Notes under the pieces: model-generated
Database searches by the model: none
Told to the model about the DNA's origin: nothing
Seen by the model: only the letters and a program-made list of their open reading frames with translations
Shown here: one piece after another, positions 4,568 to 9,899 of the stretch
Layout of the letters: every line of letters starts with the position of its first letter
How positions within the stretch are numbered: position 1 is the stretch's first letter
From: Eubacteriales Family XIII. Incertae Sedis bacterium
GTDB taxonomy: Bacteria; Bacillota; Clostridia; Peptostreptococcales; Anaerovoracaceae
NCBI GenBank assembly: GCA_031255695.1
Contig: JAIRSA010000011.1
Coordinates: 1 to 9,899, forward strand
Direction: 5' to 3'
Length of the DNA: 9,899 bases
Position numbers and translations under genes: made by a program

Positions 4568-4610
4568 AAAAGGGACCGCAACATGAATAATTTAAAAAAT
4601 ATCTTCCATA

Positions 4611-4648
4611 AATTAAAGATTAGCGGGAATCTTCCGTAGTTAATTTTT
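4611..4648 (+). terminator. Weak candidate terminator after fic
   Basis: AAGATT (4616-4621) and AATCTT (4628-4633) form a 6-bp stem with loop AGCGGG, and outer bases AATTA (4611-4615) can pair with TAATT (4641-4645) just before a short T-run (to 4648). The stem is AT-rich and interrupted. It is the only terminator-like structure seen after fic. Confidence 0.33.
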
Positions 4649-4673
4649 GGAGAGATAGAAGTGCCTATTTTGG

Positions 4674-4829
4674 TTAATTGCCGTTCTGTTTTTCAGTATT
4701 GGCAACCACATCCACCTTGTCTAATTCCAATGTTTCTAGATAACGTGGAGTCATACCGAGGTGTTTTAATGGGTGGCTTTTAAAAGGCGCTGGCCCGCGC
4801 TGGCTGGCGCCGCTAGGCGCCAAGCCCTT
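4674..4829 (-). pseudogene. Possible remnant of a gene 3' end
   Basis: On the minus strand an open frame runs into TAA at 4674-4676 and encodes HPLKHLGMTPRYLETLELDKVDVVAN near its end. This mixed, charged sequence looks like real protein and its base use is unlike the GC-rich neighbours. Upstream the frame runs through the GC-rich hairpin and back to the stop codon of the permease gene, with no ribosome site and only an internal ATG at 4754. I do not recognise the family. It may be the tail of a gene lost when the Fic cassette or a mobile element arrived, or chance. Confidence 0.25.
4785..4822 (-). terminator. Candidate terminator of the second ABC operon
   Basis: TGGCGCC (4805-4811) and GGCGCCA (4816-4822) form a perfect 7-bp hairpin with a 4-nt loop, 8 nt after the permease stop. 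Two copies of GCGCTGGC lie next to it, and four T's follow on the minus strand (4785-4788). The gap between hairpin and T-run makes it non-standard. Confidence 0.45.
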
Positions 4830-6428
4830 CTACAGCTCCGTGAACATCTGCGCCCCGCGCCGCATCAGCCAGGCGTAGGCGCACACGCTGGCGGCTGCGA
4901 ACAGTGCGCTGCATGACAACAGGTAGGCTGGGGCCGGGATGACGGCCGAGTAGCCGAAGAAATACAACGCCCATAGGATGAACAGGAAACCCCATGCCCC
5001 GAACAGCGTGAACATTGCCGCCACGCTTTGCTTCACTACCTGTATCTCATTCGTCCAGTCAAGTTTCGGAAAGTGCAGATTCAGCATGAGCCCCAGGACC
5101 CCCGCAAGCGCGATGGCCGTCTGCGGCACGATCAGCAGCATCAGCCAGTCCGCGGGGCCGCCCGCCAGTGCCGCCCCAAAACAGAGCGATGCGAATAGGC
5201 AGGGGATTGACGACAGCAGCATATGCGCCGCGAGCTTTGCACGCAGTATGGCCTGTGCCGGCACGGGGATGCTTTTCGCTATCCAGAGGTTCGGGCCCTC
5301 CAGCGACACGAGCGACGCGCTGACATTGTTCGATACGCCCAGAAACGCGAAGGCCATGGCTAGGATGGCCGCAGGCGCGATACCTGACATCGTGGCCAGC
5401 GCATCCATCTGCGCGAGGATGCCTGCGGGCCTTATCAGTATGAGCGGCGAGGCAAGCATGAACACGGAGCCGATCGACGCATTCAGGACAATGGTCGGCT
5501 TGCTCCAGAACTTGCCCATCTCCTTCCCGATCAGTGCCGGCAGTGCGCCTCTGGCGGCGGTGCGCTTTTCGCGGTACACGATTTTCGCGCTGCCTCTTTC
5601 CGTGGCCAGAATCCTATGGTAATTCGCGGCTAGCAGCAGCAACGCGGCGGCAAACGGCACGATCGCCCACGCCGCGAATGCCAGGCCGTCCACAATATCG
5701 CCATCCGCAATGCCGGCGCCGAAGGCGTAGAACGGGGGCATTGCCACGCGGAAAGCCTCCGCCAGCTCGCTTCCTCTTGCTACAAGCTCACCCAGATACC
5801 CCTGTATATTCATGTAGCCGTACAGGTACGCGATGAGGAATGCCGCCGAGAGCACAAGCGTGATGATGTTCCTGTGGCGCAGCCGCGATGATACCAGCGT
5901 CAACAGCCAGGCGAGCAGCAGTGCGGCCGACAGGGCCATCAGCGGCAGGAGCGCCACGCCTATTATGAAGAGCAGGATCCCCATGCCCGTCGCGTGGCCG
6001 CCCGCAGCCCATGGCACGAAGGCCGCCAATGCCGCCAGGAGCGTCATGGCGCATTCCGCCGTGAAGAGGACCAGCAGCCGCCCGATCAGGATGGCGTAAG
6101 GCTTTATCGGCATGGACAGCAGCAGATCGTTGTCCTTCGCGCCGAACACTATAGCCGCCCCCGCCAGCACGGAACTGATGACACATAGCAAGAACACCGT
6201 GACCGCAAGCATTGAGAAGTACATAAACCCAATGCCCGCCGAAAAATATGCTTCGCACATAGAGTCGAACATCATATAGAACATGGAAAAAATGGAAATC
6301 GCCGCCACGAGTCCGACAATGGCCGCGAATGCCGTTTTGCCCGTGCTGGGCGCCTTGGCGCCGGAATTGATTTTCATGACGCCGGACAGCAGCACCTTCA
6401 AATTGATGGCAAACAGCCTCCTAATCAT
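4830..6428 (-). CDS. ABC exporter permease, 532 aa, about 12 membrane segments
   Basis: This large hydrophobic protein is translated from the ATG at 6428, which has GGAGG 6 nt upstream; the adjacent ATG at 6431 is only 3 nt from it. Clear membrane segments include residues 33-53, 68-95, 112-140, 148-178 and 188-206, and the second half repeats the pattern. The cytoplasmic stretch GAKDNDLLLSMPIKP (96-110) is a typical coupling segment of this exporter family, which contacts the ATPase. It overlaps the ATPase gene by 8 nt, so the two are a translationally coupled pair forming an inner-membrane exporter. The substrate is unknown; relatives move peptides, lipids or drugs. The open frame upstream of 6428 is in the ATPase gene and is not coding here. 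No catalytic motif is expected. Confidence 0.85.
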   Translation of the reverse strand: MIRRLFAINLKVLLSGVMKINSGAKAPSTGKTAFAAIVGLVAAISIFSMFYMMFDSMCEAYFSAGIGFMYFSMLAVTVFLLCVISSVLAGAAIVFGAKDNDLLLSMPIKPYAILIGRLLVLFTAECAMTLLAALAAFVPWAAGGHATGMGILLFIIGVALLPLMALSAALLLAWLLTLVSSRLRHRNIITLVLSAAFLIAYLYGYMNIQGYLGELVARGSELAEAFRVAMPPFYAFGAGIADGDIVDGLAFAAWAIVPFAAALLLLAANYHRILATERGSAKIVYREKRTAARGALPALIGKEMGKFWSKPTIVLNASIGSVFMLASPLILIRPAGILAQMDALATMSGIAPAAILAMAFAFLGVSNNVSASLVSLEGPNLWIAKSIPVPAQAILRAKLAAHMLLSSIPCLFASLCFGAALAGGPADWLMLLIVPQTAIALAGVLGLMLNLHFPKLDWTNEIQVVKQSVAAMFTLFGAWGFLFILWALYFFGYSAVIPAPAYLLSCSALFAAASVCAYAWLMRRGAQMFTEL

Positions 6429-7224
6429 CATTCCCCTCCCCCTTTGACCCACGCACTGGCGCTTCGGGACCGTGGCCTTCCGTCCCATGGCCGGGATGCC
6501 CCCCTTCAAGCGCTGGATGCTCCCCCTCCAGCTCGAAGAAAGCCGTTTCAAGCGACGAATCGCCGCGCACTGTGTCCATGTCCCCGTACGCCACGAGCCT
6601 GCCGCTCTTGATGATCGCCACTTTGTCGCACAGTTTTTCCGCCACTTCGAGGACATGCGTTGAGAAGAACACTGCCCCTCCGTCATCGCATTTCCGGCGC
6701 ATAATGTCCTTCACCGTCCGGCTTGCCTTGGGGTCCAGCCCTACAAATGGCTCGTCAAGCACCATGAAGCGCGGCTCATGTATGAGCGCCGCCATCAGCG
6801 CGAGTTTCTGCCTCATCCCATGGGAATACGCCGAAACCGGCGAGGCAAGGTCTGCGGTCAGTTCGAGCATATCGGCGTATTGGCGGATCCTCTGCTGCCG
6901 CTCGCTGGCGCCGATGCCATAGACATCCGCTATGAAGTTCAGATATTTGATGCCCGAAAGGAAATCGTAGATGTCAGGATTGTCGGGCACGTAGGCGGTC
7001 ATCCGCTTGCACTCCATCGGCGCCTTCTTCACCGACTTGCCGCCGATGTAGATCTCGCCGCTTTCGAACCTGAGTATGCCGCACACAGCTTTGATGGTCG
7101 TGGTCTTGCCAGCCCCGTTGTGCCCTATGAAGCCGCATATCTCGCCCTCGGCGATCTCTAAGGATAGGTTGTCCACAGCGCATTTGCCGCCGTACTTTTT
7201 GGTCAGGCCCTCTATTTTCAGCAT
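6421..7224 (-). CDS. ABC exporter ATPase with His/Gly-rich tail
   Basis: The 267-aa protein has all ABC motifs: Walker A GHNGAGKTT (34-42), signature YSHGMRQK (133-140), Walker B FMVLDEP (153-159) and H-loop His190. The usual Q-loop Gln is replaced by Asp81 in AYVPDNPDIYD; acidic substitutions here are seen in EcsA/YtrB-like exporters. Residues 233-267 form a low-complexity tail rich in Gly, His, Glu and Pro (His at 236, 243, 246, 251), absent from ordinary ATPases; its role is unknown. The ATG at 7224 has AAAGGAGG with 7-nt spacing. It pairs with the permease that overlaps its 3' end. A gap of 101 bp from the DrrB-like gene contains a candidate promoter and a dyad, so separate control is possible. 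Confidence 0.9.
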   Translation of the reverse strand: MLKIEGLTKKYGGKCAVDNLSLEIAEGEICGFIGHNGAGKTTTIKAVCGILRFESGEIYIGGKSVKKAPMECKRMTAYVPDNPDIYDFLSGIKYLNFIADVYGIGASERQQRIRQYADMLELTADLASPVSAYSHGMRQKLALMAALIHEPRFMVLDEPFVGLDPKASRTVKDIMRRKCDDGGAVFFSTHVLEVAEKLCDKVAIIKSGRLVAYGDMDTVRGDSSLETAFFELEGEHPALEGGHPGHGTEGHGPEAPVRGSKGEGNDD

Positions 7225-7258
7225 CTTGTCGCCTCCTTTGCCACTTTATATTTATACT

Positions 7259-7280
7259 GTTCTCCGGCCAACCGAAGAAC
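7259..7280. promoter_or_regulatory. Dyad at the expected transcript start of the second ABC pair
   Basis: GTTCTCCGG (7259-7267) and CCGAAGAAC (7272-7280) are complementary at eight of nine positions (the ninth is a G-T wobble in the RNA), around a 4-bp centre. It lies just downstream of a candidate promoter and 35 bp before the ATPase start. It could be an operator or a 5' RNA hairpin. Confidence 0.55.
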
Positions 7281-7286
7281 AATATA

Positions 7287-7315
7287 ACCATATCTTGCCC
7301 GGCTAACGGCATCAA
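7287..7315 (-). promoter_or_regulatory. Candidate promoter of the second ABC pair
   Basis: On the minus strand, TTGATG (7310-7315) and TATGGT (7287-7292) are 17 bp apart, each four of six to consensus. The start would be near 7280, at the edge of the dyad. An alternative -10, TATAAA at 7251-7256, has only a poor -35. Confidence 0.4.
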
Positions 7316-7325
7316 TTTGGGGCCA

Positions 7326-8087
7326 TCAGGCACGCCGCCCGTAAGCTTTCACTGACATTGCCCAAAATGCCGCGCCTATGCCGATGCACCAGGCCAGCGC
7401 GATGGGCAGGCTGTTGCCGGGCGGCTCGCCGAGGAGCAGGAGCCTGACGCTGTCGGCGATGGGCGTCATGGGCTGGTGCAGCGCGAAGGCGGCTAGAGCT
7501 GGCGGCATGGAACCTGTGGGCACGAATGACGAGCTGGCGAATATCAGGCCGATCAGCAGGTAGGCGAATACGCCGGCCGTCTCCACCGATTTCATGGCAA
7601 GCCCGAAGAACACGCTCACCCATGTCATGGCGGCAATGAACAGGATGATCACGAGGGCCGCCATGAGCCACCCAACCGCACCCGCCTCTGGCCGGAAGCC
7701 GATGAGCAGGCCTATGAGGATTATGGCAATGACTGAAACGGCATTGCTCACGATGGATGTCAGGACATGCCCGCCGAGTATGCTCGACTTAGCGACGGGC
7801 ATTGAGTGGAAGCGCTCGAAGAGCCCCTTCTGCACGTCCACATGGATCCGGTAGGCGGTATAGGCCACGCCTGACAGGACGCACATCATGATGATCCCCG
7901 CGAGCATATAGTCTACAGTGCCGACGCCGCCCAGGTCCATCGCCCCGCCGAATACATAGTTCATGGCGAGCAGCATTGCGACGGGCATAAACAGTACAGT
8001 GATGATCGTATCCAGGCTGCGGAATATCTGCTTCATCACGCGGCCAGTCATCACAGCGGTGTCGCTTATCGCGTATTTGACATTCAT
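7326..8087 (-). CDS. DrrB-like ABC-2 type permease
   Basis: The 253-aa protein is typical of the ABC-2/DrrB family that exports daunorubicin-like drugs and other hydrophobic compounds. It has a short cytoplasmic N-terminus and about six membrane segments (near residues 27-47, 59-80, 103-128, 136-160, 170-190 and 228-246). The sequence VDVQKGLFERFHSMPVAKSSI (84-104) is the conserved cytoplasmic segment after the second helix. The ATG overlaps the ATPase stop as ATGA, and AAAGGAGG lies 4 nt upstream, so it is translated with its partner. Two copies are expected to pair with two DrrA-like subunits. The compound transported is unknown. Confidence 0.9.
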   Translation of the reverse strand: MNVKYAISDTAVMTGRVMKQIFRSLDTIITVLFMPVAMLLAMNYVFGGAMDLGGVGTVDYMLAGIIMMCVLSGVAYTAYRIHVDVQKGLFERFHSMPVAKSSILGGHVLTSIVSNAVSVIAIILIGLLIGFRPEAGAVGWLMAALVIILFIAAMTWVSVFFGLAMKSVETAGVFAYLLIGLIFASSSFVPTGSMPPALAAFALHQPMTPIADSVRLLLLGEPPGNSLPIALAWCIGIGAAFWAMSVKAYGRRA

Positions 8088-8995
8088 ATGGCCTCCTTTA
8101 TAATTGTAAGGAACGCTTCTTCGAGCGTCGGCGGCCTCTGCGCGAAGCTCGCCTCAATGCCTGCGTTTTCCAGGCGGCGCATAATCTCGGCTGTCTGGTT
8201 CACGCTGCCGTCCGTCGCGACCGTCAATGTCAACGCGCCAGGCACTGGGCCGTATGCCGCAAGGGCTTCGGCTGCCTGTGCCATGCCGCCCTGCTCCAAA
8301 AATGAGAGCACTAGCTTGGGCGGCGGCGCTAGCCGCTTGAGTTCCGCGGCAGTCCCCTCGGCGGCGATGGCGCCGTCGTGCAGGATCGCGATCCTGTCCG
8401 CAAGGCTGTCGGCCTCTTCAAGGTACTGCGTGGTGAGGAAGACTGTCACGCCGGACTCGACCATCGTCCTGACTGTGTCCCAGACTGCAAGCCGGCCTTG
8501 CGGGTCCAGCCCTGTGGTCGGCTCATCGAGGAAGATGACCCGTGGGCTGCCCATCATGCTCATCGCCAGATCCAGGCGCCGCCGCATGCCGCCGGAATAG
8601 GTCGAGAGCGGCTTGTCCGCGGCGTCTGACAGCCCGAATTCGCCCAGCTGCCTGTCAGCCTCCCCCTTGGGGTCGCCCAGATGGCGCAGCCTGCCGATCA
8701 TGATCAGGTTCTCGCGCCCGGTGAGTATGTCGTCCACTGCCGCGAACTGCCCCGTCAGGCTTATGCATTCGCGCACGCGCCGCCCCTGTTTTGCCACATC
8801 GAAACCGCAGACTTCGGCTGTGCCGCTGTCGGCACGAAGCAATGTGGCCAATATCTTTATTGTCGTGGTCTTGCCTGCGCCGTTTGAGCCGAGCAGCGCA
8901 AATATCTCGCCTTGCCCGACTGTGAGGCTCACTCCCTTGAGGACCGTCTGCGCCTTGAAGGACTTGCGCAATCCTACTGCCTTGACTGCCGTCAT
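8084..8995 (-). CDS. DrrA-like ABC transporter ATPase
   Basis: The 303-aa ATPase has Walker A GSNGAGKTT (36-44), Q-loop SLTGQFAAVDD (Gln83), signature YSGGMRRR (133-140), Walker B VIFLDEP (153-159) and the D-loop TGLDP. The H-loop His is replaced by Gln190 in LTTQYLEEAD, which is normal for the DrrA drug-resistance group. Residues after about 230 form the DrrA C-terminal domain ending in RPPTLEEAFL. The length matches the family. The ATG shares ATGA with the stop of the DUF1048 gene and is followed by the permease with the same type of overlap. It powers efflux with the DrrB-like protein and is probably controlled by the PadR at the head of the operon. Confidence 0.93.
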   Translation of the reverse strand: MTAVKAVGLRKSFKAQTVLKGVSLTVGQGEIFALLGSNGAGKTTTIKILATLLRADSGTAEVCGFDVAKQGRRVRECISLTGQFAAVDDILTGRENLIMIGRLRHLGDPKGEADRQLGEFGLSDAADKPLSTYSGGMRRRLDLAMSMMGSPRVIFLDEPTTGLDPQGRLAVWDTVRTMVESGVTVFLTTQYLEEADSLADRIAILHDGAIAAEGTAAELKRLAPPPKLVLSFLEQGGMAQAAEALAAYGPVPGALTLTVATDGSVNQTAEIMRRLENAGIEASFAQRPPTLEEAFLTIIKEAI

Positions 8996-9363
8996 TTTGA
9001 TCCGCCCCCCGTTCCAAGCTTTTCCGCAATCTGGCGGTTCAGTTTCGTGCGCCAGTCGTCCGTATAAGTCCTCGCGTTTTTTAGGAGTTCCTCGCAGAAT
9101 CCGGCAACGTCGCTGCCCGTGACTTCAAGCACCCCCTTGCCGCCGGCAGCGCCGGCCTCAAACAGTTCTATCAGATCGTAGTGGATTTTCATCATGTCGT
9201 AGCCGCTTCCCGCAGCGAACATCCACATATGGGACTGTATTTTCTTGAACACGAACCGGTAGTCCTCCGGCAAGGCCTCAACCCTCGCCATTTGCCGTTT
9301 GTACTCCTGCTTTTCCCTTCTCATTTTAGGGATGTTCAAATAGTCGTCGAAGAAGTCAGACAT
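8992..9363 (-). CDS. DUF1048-family protein
   Basis: The 123-aa protein matches the DUF1048 family, small helical proteins that often sit beside PadR regulators in Bacillota and Actinomycetota. Visible features are DDYLNIPKMRREKQEYKRQM (6-25), LPEDYRFVFKKIQSHMW (31-47) and DVAGFCEELLKNARTYTDDWRTKLNRQI near the end. No catalytic motif, signal peptide or membrane segment is seen. AAAGGAGG lies 9 nt before the ATG, which overlaps the padR stop region by 8 nt. Its place between padR and the ATPase suggests a partner of the regulator or exporter; the function is not known. Confidence 0.85.
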   Translation of the reverse strand: MSDFFDDYLNIPKMRREKQEYKRQMARVEALPEDYRFVFKKIQSHMWMFAAGSGYDMMKIHYDLIELFEAGAAGGKGVLEVTGSDVAGFCEELLKNARTYTDDWRTKLNRQIAEKLGTGGGSK

Positions 9364-9688
9364 CTGGCTTTGCCTCCTTTAGCTCATCAATTTTTGACGC
9401 CACAAACTCCCATTTGGCCCAGAACAGGCGCAGTTCCTCACGCCCAGCGTCATTGAGGGTGAAGAACTTCCGCGGCGGCCCGATTTCGGACGGCCGCTTC
9501 GCTATCTCGACAAGCCCGTTCTTTTCAAGCCGCACGAGGATGGTGTACACCGTGCCCTCCACCACCTCGGCAAAGCCAAGGGCGTTGAGTTTGCGGGTTA
9601 TCTCGTATCCGTAAGTCTCCCCCCGGCCTATGATTTCGAGGACGCAGCCCTCCAGCACCCCCTTCAGCATTTCGGTTAGATTTTCCAA
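9356..9688 (-). CDS. PadR-family transcriptional regulator
   Basis: The 110-aa protein is a short (PadR-s2/LmrR-like) winged-helix repressor. Seen are the first helix (EMLKGVLEGCVLEII), the YGYEI turn (26-30), the recognition region EGTVYTILVRLEKNGLV (44-60), the wing GPPRKFFTLNDAG (70-82) and a C-terminal dimerisation helix (REELRLFWAKWEFVASKI). I chose the TTG at 9688 because it gives the usual N-terminus and has a GGGGG ribosome site 7 nt upstream; the ATG at 9664 would lose part of the first helix. Such regulators repress adjacent efflux genes until a drug-like ligand binds. The direct repeats at 9786-9824 are the likely operator, implying autoregulation of the four-gene operon. Confidence 0.92.
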   Translation of the reverse strand: MENLTEMLKGVLEGCVLEIIGRGETYGYEITRKLNALGFAEVVEGTVYTILVRLEKNGLVEIAKRPSEIGPPRKFFTLNDAGREELRLFWAKWEFVASKIDELKEAKPDV

Positions 9689-9702
9689 GCATATGCCCCC
9701 TT

Positions 9703-9786
9703 TGCGCCAGCGCCCGCGCAAGCTCCAGCGCCAGCGCCCGTGCCCGCTCCCGCGCCTGCACCCGCTCCCATGCCCGCGCCAGCGCC
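9703..9786. repeat. Degenerate hexamer repeat, 14 units, in the padR leader
   Basis: Read on the minus strand, 84 bp divide into 14 hexamers of the form GGNGCN with few exceptions (GGCGCT, GGCGCG, GGAGCG, GGTGCA and so on; GGCATG, GGCACG and TGCGCG deviate). The array ends next to the padR ribosome site and begins at the edge of the downstream copy of the operator-like repeat. One frame (ATG 9771 to TAA 9676) would encode a Gly-Ala repeat peptide ending just inside padR. Confidence 0.8.
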
Positions 9787-9824
9787 CAGTATAAAGTATT
9801 ACTTATTACCACTATAAAGTATCA
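9786..9824. promoter_or_regulatory. Two direct repeats upstream of padR, candidate operator
   Basis: On the plus strand CCAGTATAAAGTATTA (9786-9801) and CCACTATAAAGTATCA (9809-9824) match at 14 of 16 positions, with starts 23 bp apart. The core ACTATAAAGT is close to palindromic. Possible promoter boxes overlap the repeats: on the minus strand TTGCGA (9839-9844) lies 17 bp from TACTTT (9816-9821), a weak match. Position ahead of padR suggests the repressor binds here; that is inference. Confidence 0.5.
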
Positions 9825-9899
9825 CAGATTAGATATGATCGCAAGGTTTTTTTGAAAAATTCGAAAAATATTTTGTCGGGCCCAGGGACCCCAGACCCT

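Noticed and set aside
4583..4639. 18-codon frame after fic (ATG 4583 to TAG 4639)
   Set aside because: It is very short, has only a poor AGGGA site and covers the weak terminator hairpin; too little to call a gene.
4978..5622. 214-codon plus-strand frame
   Set aside because: Antisense shadow of the permease gene, with composition expected from its GC-rich codons.
6429..6686. N-terminal extension of the permease to 618 aa
   Set aside because: The extra residues are basic and random-looking and lie out of frame inside the ATPase gene; GGAGG serves the ATG at 6428.
9525..9812. 95-codon minus-strand frame with Leu/Ala/Arg/Glu repeats
   Set aside because: It is a by-product of the hexamer array and continues out of frame inside padR; no ribosome site precedes it.
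1..9899. CRISPR array, transposase, integrase or phage genes
   Set aside because: No regularly spaced identical repeats with unique spacers are present, and no recombinase or transposase motif was seen in any supported gene.

Overview
The window looks like chromosomal DNA of a GC-rich member of the Bacillota, probably a clostridial relative. The reasons are strong AGGAGG-type ribosome binding sites, GTG and TTG starts, a YdbC/PC4-like protein, and a PadR-DUF1048-DrrAB-type operon. This placement is inferred from gene content only. Apart from the M20 fragment at the left edge, the tRNA and the Fic cassette, every gene is on the minus strand.

Left part (1-2803). The 3' end of an M20-family amidohydrolase gene is followed by a 47-codon membrane peptide on the opposite strand, with three phased 11-bp repeats just upstream of its promoter. 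Next is a tRNA-Glu(CUC) with its own promoter and a strong terminator. Beyond it is a RelB/DinJ-YafQ type II toxin-antitoxin pair whose promoter carries a perfect 10-bp inverted repeat. A 72-aa YdbC-like ssDNA-binding protein and a class I SAM-dependent methyltransferase follow, and then a pair of abutting perfect palindromes.

Middle (2804-4829). A short epoxyqueuosine-reductase-like protein with two 4Fe-4S clusters is divergent from a Fic cassette. The cassette is a 65-aa antitoxin with the (S/T)xxxE(G/N) inhibitory motif, overlapping a Fic AMP-transferase with a canonical active site. It is visibly less GC-rich than its surroundings, as is the YafQ cassette, so both look acquired. A 262-bp AT-richer gap after fic holds a possible gene remnant.

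Right part (4830-9899). Two ABC exporter modules lie in tandem on the minus strand. The upstream one is padR, DUF1048, DrrA-like ATPase and DrrB-like permease, joined by 4-8 bp overlaps. It is preceded by two direct repeats 23 bp apart (candidate PadR operator) and a 14-unit degenerate hexamer repeat in the leader. The second is an ATPase plus a 532-aa permease with 8-11 bp overlap, behind its own candidate promoter and a dyad at the expected transcript start. The likely logic is PadR-controlled drug or peptide efflux, with a second exporter read partly with it or from its own promoter.

I found no clearly new multi-gene system. The most interesting unexplained items are the phased repeats by the small peptide gene, the palindrome doublet, the PadR leader repeat and the dyad of the second exporter.
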